64,000 nucleotides of DNA from Vespula vulgaris (taxonomy: Eukaryota > Arthropoda > Insecta > Hymenoptera > Vespidae). A program made the position numbers and the translations under genes. Shown here one piece after another: positions 32,611-44,331 of the stretch; the stretch's first letter is position 1, and each line of letters begins with the position of its first letter. A model generated the notes under the pieces. That model did not search any database and was not told where the DNA came from. It worked only from the letters and a program-made list of their open reading frames with translations. Location of the stretch: assembly GCF_905475345.1 (NCBI RefSeq), contig NC_066587.1:1278070-1342069 (forward strand), in the 5' to 3' direction.

Positions 32611-33034
32611 TACGAGTTTCTTTCTCAATTCATTTTATTTTTCGCTTCATTTTCTTTTTATTCTCCTTTTTTTTTTCCCTCTTTTCATTCTTTTTCTTTT
32701 TCTTTTTCTTTTTATCTTCGTCAATTAATTAATTTGTTTATTTATTTATTAATTTATTCATTTATGTTTCATGAAATTTGTTTCTCGTGGAATTAGTTTC
32801 CGACGAACGAAAGAGTTTGAAAAATACTACACAAATGCGAATTGATTATCGAATTATTATTTTAATGATACATTTCAATGATTTATTTAAATCGATTTAA
32901 CGTCCCGTTTGTTTCAAAGATTGAAAGCTTTCTTTTTTCCTTTTCTTTTTTATCGTTCGACTTTTATACTCATTTTGGTCAGTATTTTTGATTATTCATT
33001 AATTAACGAGTGACTATATTGTCAAATAAATGAT

Positions 33035-33083
<49 letters not shown>

Positions 33084-33960
33084 TAATAATAATATGAATA
33101 TTTCGGATCGAATATTTGTAATAAAATGTCAATAGATTTCGTAATAAGTGGTCAGTATAAATGATCAATTATTAATTGGTCAGTATTAAATAATTAAACG
33201 TTTGGATTACATCTTTATGTTTGTTATAAATACTGAGTTTTTGCTTTATTTTTTTAAATATTAATCTGTGCAAAATTGATCATTCGTGTCATTCTACTTA
33301 ACGAACATATTTATTTAAAATACTGATTAGAAAAAGAATATTAAAAAATATCACTCCAACGAATATTACATTATAACAGCCCTTCTCGAAAACGAAAACT
33401 GAATTCGAACGATCTAATATGAAACAGCGAGTAGATAAATTATCCAACGATTTAATTCCAAATCATTTCCCTTTATCGACGCAATTATCGATCATAAGAA
33501 AATCGGAATTCCTCATTAATAACGATTCGAATCGATCTAATAACGAAATAATATTCAACGATGATCACTAGCAATCAAACCTATTCGATGATTCACTTAG
33601 AACGCGTATATTCGTACTACGTACTTTCCTTCCTATCGAATCTATCTAAATCACGAACAAAACGATAAAATAATCGAACGAACTTTTCGAAAAAAAAAAG
33701 AAAGAAAAAAGAGAAAGAAAAGAAAGAAAAAAGAATAATCTCTAATAAATTTCATACGCATACGTTAAACTATTAGAGAAAAAAAAAACCGATCGACCTT
33801 GTAGTTAGAATCGAATGCAAAAAAAAAAAAAAGGAGAGAGGAAAAAAAAAGAAGGAAAAAAAATCTGGCTTTTACGATTCGAATTAAATGGGGAAGAGGG
33901 AGGAGAGATAGGGGGTAGGGAAAATCTATATAACAAGATAGTTTTCGACGATTAATGATC
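32611..33960. other. AT-rich unique intergenic region with (AT)n
   Basis: T/C-rich to 32720, then AT-rich unique sequence. A pure AT tract lies at 33037-33077 (41 bp) and A/G-rich runs at 33680-33870. No gene is recognised. Confidence 0.6.
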
Positions 33961-33997
33961 GTCGAAAGCTATCGAATGATTTGCTTCGTTGCAGAGC

Positions 33998-34085
33998 ACC
34001 CTCTCTCTCTCTGTCTCCCTCTCTCTCTCTCTCTCCCTCCCTCCCTCCCACCCTCTCTCTCTCTCTCTCTCTCTCTCTCGCTCTG
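33998..34085. repeat. (CT)n/(CCCT)n pyrimidine tract
   Basis: CT runs interrupted by CCCT units. Confidence 0.95.
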
Positions 34086-34345
34086 GAAAGGTTGGCTGTC
34101 GCAGGAATATCTATTCCAGCGTGGACAAAAAATGTTTACCAAGCGAACGGGACCGGGGTTGGCACGGGAGCATGGCGTGCATCCAATAACCGTTTCGCAA
34201 AGGGCCAGGCAGGGTCAGTTTTCAACTCGACGCTGTATAACAGCGCATATCCATTTACTACTTCAGGATTGTTTATAGCGTGCGTGCCGTAGGTCGGAGC
34301 TTCCATCAGACTCGACGAAGCCAAGTGTTTCCTATCGTTTCCAGT
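34086..34345. other. Unique island, strong candidate noncoding element
   Basis: About 250 bp of repeat-free, GC-balanced sequence. CGCTGT at 34231-34236 and ACAGCG at 34240-34245 form a hairpin. Three + frames and one minus frame are open for 60-100 codons but only by running through flanking CT repeats. Confidence 0.4.
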
Positions 34346-34556
34346 ACTCCTCCACCTCCTCCTCCTCCTCCTCCTCCTCCTCCACCATCTCTTTCTCCTC
34401 CTCCTCCTTCTCCTTCTTCTTCTTCACCACCACCATCACCACCTAGGTATTCCTCCTACTACTTCAACAACCACCACAATCATCACCACCATCTCCTTCT
34501 TCTCATCCCTTTTCTTTTTTTTTCCTTTTCTCTCTTCCTCTCTTTCTCTTTTTCTA

Positions 34557-34589
<33 letters not shown>

Positions 34590-34600
34590 TTCTACGTCTC
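34346..34600. repeat. (CTC)n/(CCA)n and (CT)n
   Basis: CTC trinucleotides at 34347-34385, mixed CTC/TTC/CAC to about 34445, CAC/CAT units near 34470-34492, and CT/CTTT runs to 34598. Confidence 0.93.
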
Positions 34601-35373
34601 TCACATCTTTCCTCTCACTCGTCTTTTCCTCATTCGCGAGCTTTCTACTACTATAGACGTCCGACGTCCGACGTTGGAATTCGAAAGTATGATTGGTGAA
34701 CGATGAAAAATGAACGCAGTGCGAATGATTAATACATCTCGCTATATCTGCCTAATATAAATTTTTTTCGTTTTTAATAAGTGTATTTATTTTCAAACAT
34801 ACATTTATTATTCAATTCTTAATAGATAGATAGATAAATAGATAGATAGATAGGGAGACACACGTTGAGGATATCGGATTTTCTAATGTGTGTGCATGTA
34901 CGTGTTTTTCTTTTTCTTTTTTTTTTATACGAAATCAACATTTTGTATATATGTATGACGTGTGACTGTTAACGCATATTTATAGAATTAGACAAAAGAG
35001 GTAGAATTTCTTTTCGTTTATCACACGATTATTATTATTATTACTTTGTTCTTCTTCTTTTTTTATCATTACCGTCACGATAGAAATAAAAATACGCATG
35101 CTTTTAAAATACCACATATATTTCCAAGCAATGTCGCTATATCTACTATTTCAAAAATGTCGAGATATTTTCTTTACAAACAAATGTTAATAGGCTGTAT
35201 TAATATGATATAATATATATAATGAAATATATATGTGTATATATATATATATATACATATAAAATATAAGATATTAATAAGATATAAGATACAAGATATA
35301 TACTATAATGTATCAAACAAGATAATCAATAGTAACTATCGTCAATTGTCAATTTCCTTTTTTTTAAAATTAT

Positions 35374-35414
<41 letters not shown>

Positions 35415-35440
35415 ATGTCAATTTAATAAATCTTCCGGTA
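34601..35440. other. AT-rich unique region with GATA and AT tracts
   Basis: GATA-like units at 34825-34853, TA runs at 35237-35254 and an AT tract at about 35381-35412. No gene is recognised. Confidence 0.6.
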
Positions 35441-35866
35441 GTACGCTCTACTTATTCATTTCTGAAAGATGGAAATCCGATTAGAAACAAAATAACAAAA
35501 AGAAAAGAAAAAAGGAGGAAAAAAGTGAAAGAAGCAAACAAAAAAAAAGAAAGAAAAGAGAGAAAAGAAAGAAGAAAGAGAGGAAAGGAAAAAGGAAAAA
35601 GGAAAAAAACTAGTAAGCGCACGACTCGTCGAGGTGCAACGATATGCGTCGAAGAGTGTCGATGCGTGATGCACTGCCTGGGTCGTTTCATTCCGCGCGT
35701 GTCTAATGCGTGGGACAGTACCGTACAATTTTACTTAGTTTCACGAGAAAATCGTTCCTCTTCTTGTTTCTCGCTTGATATAGAAGAGAAGAAGAGAGAG
35801 AGAGAGAGAAAAAAAGAAAGAAAGAAAGAGAAAGAAGTAGAGAAAGATAGATAGATAGACAGACAG

Positions 35867-35910
<44 letters not shown>
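35441..35910. other. Purine-rich sequence, unique island and (AG)n
   Basis: Purine-rich at 35490-35615, unique CpG-rich sequence at 35616-35770, then AG/GAAA/GATA units ending in a pure AG tract at about 35871-35907. Confidence 0.7.
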
Positions 35911-36240
35911 CCCATTACCGATCGCTTACGGTCACGATCCGTTTTCCCGGCTTCGTGATTATCTTTCTTTCGGGAAAATAACGGTACTTGTTTGCTTTCT
36001 GTCTTTCTTCTTCTTCTTCTTCTTCTTCTTCATTCTTCTTTTTTATAGCTTTTCTCTTTTCCTTCTCCCACCAGCCTTCCCATTCCATCCCTAGTTTCTT
36101 CAAGATGATCTAACAGATTCATGCTGGATCAACGTTGTAAAACAAATGCACGGAGAAGGTATGCTAAAGATGGACGAGTGTTTAACGTCGATAAGGGCAA
36201 AAAGTGATTAATTTCATACTATGCTAATACGAACACGCGG
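35911..36240. other. Unique sequence with (TTC)n
   Basis: Unique sequence around a TTC array at 36007-36031. No gene is recognised. Confidence 0.6.
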
Positions 36241-36368
36241 AGAATAAGAGATAGAGAGAAAGAGAGAAAGAGAAAGAAAGAAAAAGAGAGAGAGAGAGAG
36301 AGAGAGAAATAATGAAAGAGAGTGATAGAATGATAGAGGTAGATGGGGAAAAAATTAATGCAAGACAG

Positions 36369-36402
<34 letters not shown>
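36241..36402. repeat. (AG)n field
   Basis: AG/GAAA runs at 36248-36308 and an AG tract at 36371-36400. Confidence 0.95.
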
Positions 36403-36403
<1 letters not shown>

Positions 36404-36404
36404 G

Positions 36405-36560
36405 CGAGTGCATCGTGTTGCATCGGAATCGTGCCGATAAGGAATTTACAATATCTCGAGCGCGTTCTCGATATTATCGGTTCCTCTTCGGTTTGTTCGC
36501 TCGGATCGATAAATAGCCGTTTAAATATCGGCGCGCGGCATGCCGCAGCAACGAAAGAGG
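36405..36560. other. Unique island with five CGATA cores and a 12-bp palindrome
   Basis: CGATA occurs at 36435-36439, 36469-36473 and 36507-36511, and its complement TATCG at 36475-36479 and 36526-36530. The perfect palindrome GCGGCATGCCGC lies at 36535-36546. CGATA is the core of DREF and BEAF-32 sites in flies. An insulator or promoter-proximal role is inference. Confidence 0.45.
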
Positions 36561-36563
36561 AAA

Positions 36564-36600
<37 letters not shown>

Positions 36601-36700
36601 ACAAGCGCGGCTCTTACCGAGCGCACAACTCTCTTTCTCTCTCTCTACCTCTCTCTCTTTCTCTCTTTTTCTCTCTTTCTCTCTCTTTCTCTATGTATTC
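36561..36700. repeat. (AG)n followed by (CT)n, potential long stem
   Basis: AG runs at 36566-36600 and CT/CTTT runs at 36629-36692 lie only about 30 bp apart and are complementary. Confidence 0.93.
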
Positions 36701-36895
36701 GTGTGATATTAGTGTTCGTGTTCGTTCGCGGAAAAGGGGGCCAAATGAATTGCCGTCGGAAGGCTCGAGAGAGTTAGAAAAGGCAGGCTAACGCGCTCAC
36801 GAAGCGCTTATCCGCGGAACATGCAATAGCAACGCGTATTAAAAGTCGGCTAATTTAAAATCGAGCGAAGATTTGCGCGCTCGCGGGAATTATAT
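36701..36895. other. Unique CpG-rich island
   Basis: Repeat-free and balanced, with TTAAAATCGAGCG-type sequence near 36855. Candidate noncoding element. Confidence 0.35.
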
Positions 36896-37053
36896 ACTAT
36901 ATGCATATATATATATATTTATGTATGTGTGTATATATGTAAATATGTATATGTACGTACTTTTATACTTACACACGTATAGATGTATATATATCTATAA
37001 ATTGTATATGTATATGTATATATATATATGTGTGTGTGCACGCATACACTGAT

Positions 37054-37088
<35 letters not shown>

Positions 37089-37278
37089 GAGGTAGAGACA
37101 TATACGTTAGAGAGGCTGCCGCAATCGTAGCCGCAAACTTCTACTCACGATCGAACTTTCATTGGCGTCGCTTACGAGGGATCGACCTTTTCTCACTATA
37201 TCTATTTATCCATCTATTTATCTATTTATCTATCTATCCATACATCCATCCATCTATATCTTTCTTTCTTTCTCTCTT

Positions 37279-37311
<33 letters not shown>

Positions 37312-37315
37312 GTCT
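36896..37315. repeat. TA/TATG/CA and TATC microsatellites
   Basis: TA, TATG and CA runs at 36900-37090, a unique 100-bp island at 37100-37195, then TATC/TATT units at 37197-37260 and CT plus TA runs to 37311. Confidence 0.9.
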
Positions 37316-37620
37316 TGCTTTGTTTGTTTGGAAAGTTCGAATCGTGAGTATAAAGTCGAAGGGATGATTTCACGATCGAGGCCTTATTCTCGTGAAGCAA
37401 AATGATCGAATCGCCGTAAATCAAGAAGGTAAATCGATAATCAAACTTAGCGGGGCCCCATTAAGGTCGTGGTTGGTAATAAAGCTGTATCGGTAACGTT
37501 ATTGGTGTCCTCTTAATAACAGCCCGATCGTGAGGCGAATAACAGAGAGGAGTTGTGAATTATGGGTGTAAGCTTGGACTCCACCCCTTTCTCGCTTCGT
37601 CTTCCCTAAGAGATCTCTAC
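37316..37620. other. Unique island, candidate noncoding element
   Basis: About 300 bp of repeat-free balanced sequence, including GGGGCCCC at 37453-37460. Stops are present in all frames. Confidence 0.4.
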
Positions 37621-37630
37621 TCTTATCCTT

Positions 37631-37661
<31 letters not shown>

Positions 37662-37720
37662 TATTTTCTGTCTATCTATCTATCTATTTATCTCTATCTA
37701 TCTTTCCCTTTCTCTCGTTT
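37621..37720. repeat. (CT)n and (TATC)n
   Basis: A CT run at 37630-37662 and TATC units at 37671-37705. Confidence 0.95.
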
Positions 37721-38480
37721 ATACGCGTGCCCAGGAGTAAAGAAGAAAGATACGAGTAGACTATAATAATAAGTATAGCACGTTTTGTGAAACGATCTAA
37801 ATTCTCGAGTGTGTTATACTTAATAGTAATTGTTATATACGTATAGAAAGAGATAAAAAGAGACAGAGAGAAAGATTTATAGTTCTGTTTTGTCCATTTC
37901 TATTAACGCGTTAGAAGAATGAAATACACTTACGTATGCAAAATTGTACGTTTAAAGCTTGATAATATCAAAAAAAAAAAACAAAAATAAAAGAACAAAC
38001 AAGAAAAGAAAGGGTATCGATGAATTTCGTTCGTATACATTAAACCACCGTTCTAACGAAATGTCTAATTTCGTCTTTCCGACATACTCGTCCTTTTTAT
38101 TTTTCTCCAATCGTTCGGTGCAACGAACGGATTGATAGATGATTCTGCGTCCGATAACTTTTACGACGACACGATGACGAGAGGAGGAAACAAAAAGAAA
38201 AAAAGAAAAAGAAAACTGAATGGAAAAAAAGGAATGAAAATAAGAGAGAGAAAAAAAAAGAGACAAAATACAAAAGGTAAATGGAAGCCCTAAGAAGAAC
38301 AATACCGATCGGTTAGGGCACCGTATTCGATTCGTTCGTTTCGTTCGTCTTGTATGTATGTATGTAAGTAGGTATGTACGTAGTAGATGGTACCTGGCTC
38401 GGAAGGAAGAGATATAATAATAATATCGGCAGTAAAAGCGAAAGAGAGAAAGAGAGAAAGAGAGAAGGGTATATATAGTC
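37721..38480. other. AT-rich unique sequence with A-rich runs
   Basis: A-rich stretches near 37971-38010 and 38190-38280, a TATG run at 38352-38368, and an AG/GAAA run at 38440-38467. No gene is recognised. Confidence 0.5.
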
Positions 38481-38745
38481 GTCACGACGGATCACGTCGA
38501 AGTCGTGATCTCGCGCGGCCCTCTTCGCAGCGCAGGACGGCGAGATCTTTCTTGTGATCAGGCCTTTGCGAGAGGGAGTCGAAAGGAGAGGAGGAATAAG
38601 AGGATCCCTCCTTCTCCGGAGAACGAACCTCCGTAGAAAGTTCTGGTGCGTGCAATGCGAAACGTGACAGAACCCACCCGCCCTTCGTCCGCCCTCCTAA
38701 CAATACCCTCGTCTTCTTATGCCTCTGCTTCTTCTCCTTCCCACT
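38481..38745. other. Unique CpG-rich island
   Basis: Balanced unique sequence at 38481-38700. The minus-strand frame across it is not conserved-looking. Confidence 0.35.
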
Positions 38746-38892
38746 CCTTCTCCTTCTCCTTCTCCTTCTTCTTCTTCTTCTCCTTCTCTTCGTTCTTAAG
38801 ATAGAAAAGAGACAACGTGAGAGTAAGAGAGAAAGACAAAGAACGAGAGAACCCGAGAGAAAGAGAGAGAGAGCGAGAGAGAGAGAGAGATA
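38746..38892. repeat. (CTT)n pyrimidine tract followed by (AG)n
   Basis: CTTCTC/TTC units at 38727-38790, then AG runs at 38819-38892. The tracts are complementary and close together. Confidence 0.92.
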
Positions 38893-39130
38893 GTAAAGGT
38901 ACTGGTCGCGTTTACTCCGGTGCACCCGATATCTCCGGATGCTATTTCTTCGGCCGTTACAGGACGCCGAGGATAACCGGAATATCTGTTAGGACGACGT
39001 CCAATTCTACCGCGTGCCACTGTGGCAATAAATCCTACCGCGGAATGGCGCGTAAAAGCGTAACACGTCGAAGCAAACGTTAAGCGCATCGACTCTTGCC
39101 CCACGCTACGTGAATTTACTAGACCTCCCT
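38893..39130. other. Unique CpG-rich island open on both strands
   Basis: About 230 bp of repeat-free balanced sequence that is open in a + frame (to 39083) and a minus frame. Neither peptide resembles a family I know and neither has a bounded start, so I treat it as candidate noncoding sequence. Confidence 0.35.
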
Positions 39131-39600
39131 TGACTCTGATACTTCCCCTCACCACTCCTCTCCTCTCCTCTCCTCTTCTCCTCAACCCCTCACACTTCCC
39201 ATTTCTCTCTCTTCCTTCCTCGTCCTTCTTTCTAACACACCCTCTCTCTATCACATTTTTCCAGGTTTATCGTTTTATCTCTTTTTTTCTCGTATCGTGA
39301 CTTTGCTTTTTCGTTGCTTATTAATAAGTACTTTACTAGTTTTGTATATTTATATATATATATGTGTGTGTGTGTGTATTTGTATGTGTAGATTAGTAGA
39401 TTTAGATAATACAGCATGAGAATAAGAGAGAAAGAATATATGTGATTAATATTATACTTATTGTTGGATAAAATTGTTTCTCTCTTCTTTCTTCCTTTTT
39501 CTCTTTTCTAATTAGAAATTCTATTTACACTCAATGCGTGTGTTTTCCATTGTGGATTATCCAAGTGGAATAAATTTTTAATACGAAAGGGACCTGTTAA
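39131..39600. other. C/T-rich then AT-rich intergenic sequence
   Basis: CTCCT pentamers near 39155-39180, then AT-rich sequence with a TA/TG run at 39352-39380. No gene is recognised. Confidence 0.55.
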
Positions 39601-39974
39601 ATAATGATGCCCGTAAGAGAAATAAAGTCCGATGTGATTTGGATCACCCCGTATAAGCTTAGCAAAGAGTCTTACAGGCACAGCTTCGCTATCTTAGCTC
39701 ACGATCCTGATCACGATCACGCACGCACGTTGAACCGCCCACTGCGTTCCTCTCCCTCCTCCTCCTTATCTTTATCCTCCTTCTTCTCTCTCTCTTTTTC
39801 TCTTTCTCTTTCTCTCTTTCCTTTGCTTTCCCTACCCTATCGTATACAACTCCCTATACGTTAGTATCTACACACAGATTTTCTCTCGAGAGACTCTTCG
39901 TAAAAATTACAAAAATCATTTCAAGGATTTTCTCTCTCTCTCCCTCTCTTTCTCCTTTTCTATCTATCTCTCTT

Positions 39975-40013
<39 letters not shown>

Positions 40014-40250
40014 GTCCCTCTTTATCCTTCTCGTAGCCAACGTCGTAATTAGTATCGAAACGCGTGGACGATGAGACGTGATACATCGTACACAACACGC
40101 GTAAGTACAGATCGATACGTAATAAATATAATTACGTATGGATGTATGTATGTATGTATATATGTGTGCGTTTATATACGTGTACATATGTTGGCAACTC
40201 TCTTACATCGAGGCATCCATTCTCGTAATTGATAATACTATTTTGCGAAT
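39601..40250. other. Unique sequence with (CT)n
   Basis: Unique sequence to 39780, CT runs at 39780-39830, 39930-39950 and 39977-40010, then CpG-containing unique sequence with a TATG run at 40140-40165. Confidence 0.6.
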
Positions 40251-40260
40251 TATGAATTGA

Positions 40261-40690
40261 TACGGTATATCAACGTAGATGTATTTGCGATATTAATTAT
40301 TAGGAACGATTCGTTCTCTGTACCTAAATTCTCGTATGCGTCTGCTGTTCGTACAAATATGTAATTCTTACAAACTAAACCAACAATAATATACACGTTT
40401 CGATATATTCGTAATACGGAATCTAACATCGACGTTACTTGTAACATTAATTATTAGTCACGATTCGTTCCATGTATTATAGCTATCTAAATTTTCTGTA
40501 AGCGTACATGTGTTTCCTATCGAATATTTCTTCTAAGCCAATTATATATGTATATAAATATTGCGATACATGTATCAGTTATACGGGATTTAACATTGAT
40601 TTATTTGTAATATTCATTATTTATAACTATTTATTCCAGATATATATGTATATTTATTAATTTAAATAATTCTTATAAACTAAGATACGA
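40261..40690. repeat. Degenerate three-copy direct repeat (about 154-167 bp unit)
   Basis: Units start with TACGG at 40261, 40415 and 40582. Units A and B share a block of about 55 bp ending in CGATTCGTTC, and unit C has the same block with more changes. AATTCTTACAAACTAA in A recurs as AATTCTTATAAACTAA in C. This is an old tandem duplication, not a microsatellite. Confidence 0.8.
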
Positions 40691-41500
40691 GCACACACAC
40701 ACATGTGTATATATATGTGTGCGTGTATGTTTTATTATTAATCTTAAGATGGATAATACGAGGAAAGAAATGAAATACCTCTTATTTATATGTCCGCTAT
40801 CTCCGACGGCTCGTGTTAGACTGAGAACGTTCACAAACGAATGTCACGTATTTGTATGTTTAATATTAGAAAACAAAACAGTCGAATATAAGTCTTGTCT
40901 TATCTTTTAATGAAAACAAACCATAGGGAAACCGACCTTCGTAACATAATACGCAGTATCGTTACATTCTCTCTAATCGGAACGATCCCACCGTACGTCT
41001 CTCGTCTGTCTTATAAAAATTTGATTAGTTTTACACGTAGGAGATACGTATAAAGAACAGAATTCTTTTCTTCGATTTATCCAAAAAGATTTCGTTTAAA
41101 AAGAAAAAGGAGAAGAAGAGGAAAGACAATGGAAAACAGGAAAGATCGAATATCGCGTGAAAACATTTATAATAATTTTCTTGGAACGAGGTAAGTACGT
41201 ATTCTCATTTTTATAACAGCGAGATTTATTTGAACGTAACTTCTTAAGTTTTACATCTTCATTAGAGTGAAGGGATTATTAAGAAAAAAGAAATATGTAT
41301 TTTCGAACGTGCATGATAAAACGTGAAGTGAAAATATAATTCTTTTCCAACAATTTATAGATTTCCTTCGAAATTTTATTAATGAAATACATCTATACAC
41401 AAAACACACACACACACATACAGATATGTATATTTAATTATTTTAAAGAACGAATTTCTCCCTTCCTTTTCGTTCGCGCATTTTGACGAATGATTTCGAG
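40691..41500. other. AT-rich unique intergenic sequence
   Basis: Unique sequence with short TG/CA runs near 40690-40725 and 41403-41425. Small open frames occur but none has coding character. Confidence 0.45.
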
Positions 41501-41857
41501 AAAAGAAAATAATGAAAAATGAAGAGAACTATTAATCAAGCTTTTCTCATCACGATTTATCTAACGCATCGTATCAAATCGATTTTTCAAAAAATAATCA
41601 TTTTTAAAAATAAACGTCCGTGTAGAATTTTGCAAAAGTATACCTATACAATACATACGTACATACATATATATATGCGTATGTACATTTCGAGTACATT
41701 TTGGCGCTTTTGGCGAAGGTACTCGTTCGATTGTTCGTCGAATAACATTTCGCATCAAAACGAACGGAGAACGGCTGCACGACCCGACGGTTTCGATTTT
41801 ACAAGTAGGTATGTATATCGTACAATGTGGATAAAGCGTGCGAAACGCTTATAGATA
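41501..41857. other. AT-rich unique sequence
   Basis: Unique sequence with CATA-like units at 41650-41690. No gene is recognised. Confidence 0.4.
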
Positions 41858-41915
41858 CTACTACTACCACTACTATTACTACTATTACTAGTACTATTAC
41901 TACTACAACAACAAT

Positions 41916-41947
<32 letters not shown>
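41858..41947. repeat. (ACT)n followed by (AAC)n
   Basis: ACT/ATT trinucleotides pass into AAC trinucleotides; a poly-Thr frame on the + strand is repeat-derived. Confidence 0.95.
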
Positions 41948-42292
41948 CTCGCAAGCGAGCGCCAATTAACAATGACGGGAAAGCTTCGCTTCGATTAATT
42001 GCATGCGTAACGTACGCTCGCTTTGTTTTCGCGTTAAATCGAAATAAAAAGAAGAGAAATGAAAAAAAAAGGAAAACAAATAAATAAATAAAAAAGAGGA
42101 AAAAGGGTAAAACTGAAAAAAAAAACGGTAGGAAGAAAGAAAAAATAGGGCAAATAAAAAGGCATTAGCGAGGTCAGTTAGAGAAATAAAGAGAGAGAGA
42201 GAGAGAGAGAGACGAACGATTGGAAGGCTCGTTGTGTTGCACGGATTTTTACATTTTTTTATTAAAACATGAATGAGGAGGGAACAAGAGAA

Positions 42293-42348
<56 letters not shown>

Positions 42349-42600
42349 ATTGAGAAAAACAAGAGATTTAGCCGTAGGCGAATACTTTGTATTTTAATAC
42401 GAGTATTTTAATATGTCCGAAAATCTGTTTATTCAAATTCCATGTAATAGAGACGGTATGGTAGATCTTTTTCGAATCTAGGCAAAAATAGCTATCATCT
42501 CTCTCTTTCTCTCTTTCTTTAATCGATAAAAGAAGAAAAAAAAATGATAGAAATAAAAGGTCCTATATCCTAGAGACTCCAAACATTAAAGTTATTGTCT
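41948..42600. other. Unique and A-rich sequence with (AG)n
   Basis: Unique CpG-containing sequence to 42040, A/G-rich to 42150, AG runs at 42191-42211 and a 43-bp AG tract at 42299-42341, then AT-rich sequence. Confidence 0.75.
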
Positions 42601-42606
42601 CCAAAG

Positions 42607-42677
42607 CTTCTCTCTCTCTCTCTCTCTCTCTCTCTACTCCCACGCAAGTTGCGTGTACGCGTTTTCTCTCTCTCTCC

Positions 42678-42722
<45 letters not shown>
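42607..42722. repeat. (CT)n tracts
   Basis: CT tracts at 42609-42635 and 42666-42722 around 30 bp of unique sequence. Confidence 0.96.
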
Positions 42723-42724
<2 letters not shown>

Positions 42725-42945
42725 CCGTCGAGTAACGGTGCGGATATTTTGTCCGGCTCACATTCGAGTAGGCAGTAGAAGGGATGGCTGCGTAGGTGGA
42801 ATTGCTTCGACGTCGCCGTGACCTGTCGTAACCTCGGCCAGACCGATATCTCAGATCGGCACGATGCGGAATGTCCGATTAAGTGCCTCTCCGAACGTTT
42901 CTACGTTTCCTATCGAACACGTCCGAGAGGTTTGTCTATCTGTCT
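42723..42945. other. Unique CpG-rich island
   Basis: About 220 bp, balanced and repeat-free, with repeated CGAT/GATATC-like motifs near 42840-42865. Candidate noncoding element. Confidence 0.4.
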
Positions 42946-42949
42946 CTTT

Positions 42950-43035
42950 CCCTCTCTCTCTCTCTCTCACTCACTCACTCACTCACTCACTCACTTACTC
43001 ACTCATTCCTAGAGAAAGATCTCTCTCTTTCTCTC

Positions 43036-43070
<35 letters not shown>

Positions 43071-43081
43071 CTATCTCTTTA

Positions 43082-43140
<59 letters not shown>
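42950..43140. repeat. (CT)n, (TCAC)n, (ATCT)n and (CT)n
   Basis: A CT run joins a TCAC array at 42968-43007. After a short unique segment, an ATCT array at 43037-43069 joins a CT tract at 43088-43132. Confidence 0.96.
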
Positions 43141-43330
43141 ATTCCCTCTACGAGGCTCTTCCATCGTCCGGTGCGATTCCCTCGTGATCTGTTTTCCCGA
43201 GGACAGGACGTCTCTCCCGACAGACCCCAGCCGAATGCGAACCTTATATACCGCATGCTCGAGCTCTCTTTGACCTCCGTTGACCCGGCAGGACGCCAGC
43301 TTACGGCAGTCTATGTGAGGAAGGAACGAA
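43141..43330. other. Unique CpG-rich island
   Basis: Repeat-free and balanced. A run of frames through it depends on the flanking CT repeats. Candidate noncoding element. Confidence 0.35.
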
Positions 43331-43418
43331 AGAGAGAGAGAGAGAGAGAGAGAGACACGAAGAGGACTGCGAGCCTTCGTATTTACACGCCAAGGTGCTA
43401 GCGACTGTTAGGATCGTT

Positions 43419-43454
<36 letters not shown>

Positions 43455-43502
43455 TTCTCTTTCTATCTATCTATCTATTTCTCTCTTTCTCTCTCTCTCT
43501 GT
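43331..43502. repeat. (AG)n then (CT)n
   Basis: An AG run at 43330-43353 and CT/TATC runs at 43421-43500. Confidence 0.95.
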
Positions 43503-43790
43503 TTCCTAACAGAGAAGAGACTACGTTTGGCTAGGAACGGATCGAGCTACGGTACTCCCTTGATAATAACCGTTGTCTCCTCCTCACCGAGCACCTCACT
43601 CGTCTCGTGCATCTTCCATTGCGTCTATTTCGGATCGTTCGGAGGTAAACGTCGAGTTTCCACAGGAAGCAAGGGAAAAGTCTTGTTGGTGAATTCGAGT
43701 TGGTGAATCGATAGGAGAAGCGACCTCCTTATAACATTGACGACAACCTACCCTAGCCATACGCGTATACATCTGTATATGTACGTATGT
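43503..43790. other. Unique island
   Basis: Balanced unique sequence at 43503-43770 without a supported frame. Confidence 0.35.
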
Positions 43791-43793
43791 GTG

Positions 43794-43851
<58 letters not shown>
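43791..43851. repeat. (TA)n microsatellite
   Basis: TA runs, pure at 43808-43851 (44 bp). Confidence 0.97.
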
Positions 43852-43852
<1 letters not shown>

Positions 43853-44138
43853 GTACGTATAATTTTATCTACGTACTGTGTTTTATCAATGTATTCGTTA
43901 TATCGATCAAACTCGTTAGAATTTCTTTAGGTAAATTGTTGCTTGTTAGAAGGTAGAGGGGACAAAGAAGAAGAGAAGAAAAGAAAAGAAAAAGAAAGAA
44001 ATTGAAAAAAATCATTCGGGCGCAAACTCGATCGATCGCGTTCGATAAATCTTTCGTAGCTACCGAACGATCTTACGAGTCGTGCGAATCAATACCGAAC
44101 TTTGTCGATCGGTTCGATGTATTTTCTTTCTCTTTCTT

Positions 44139-44170
<32 letters not shown>

Positions 44171-44295
44171 GCTGTCTGTCTGTCTCATTCTTTGTCTCTG
44201 TTAGGCCAACCTTTCTCAAGTCTTTACTCGATTAGACCTGATTTCGTTACGGTCCAAGTACTTACTCGGCTATTCTCGATCTCCGGTAAAAGTAG
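43852..44295. other. Unique sequence with a CT tract
   Basis: AT-rich, then A/G-rich to 44005, CpG-rich unique sequence at 44006-44120, and a CT tract at 44144-44170. Confidence 0.5.
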
Positions 44296-44331
44296 TCTTC
44301 GTCTTCGTCTTCGTCTTCGTCTTCGTCTTAG
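44296..44331. repeat. Hexamer array (GTCTTC)n
   Basis: About six GTCTTC units. It is followed at once by AGACGAAG, which is complementary to the repeat and so can fold back on it. Confidence 0.95.

Noticed and set aside
38817..39083. 88-codon + strand frame across a unique island
   Set aside because: Its first third is AG repeat, and the minus strand is open over the same island. No similarity to a family I recognise; kept as a candidate noncoding island.
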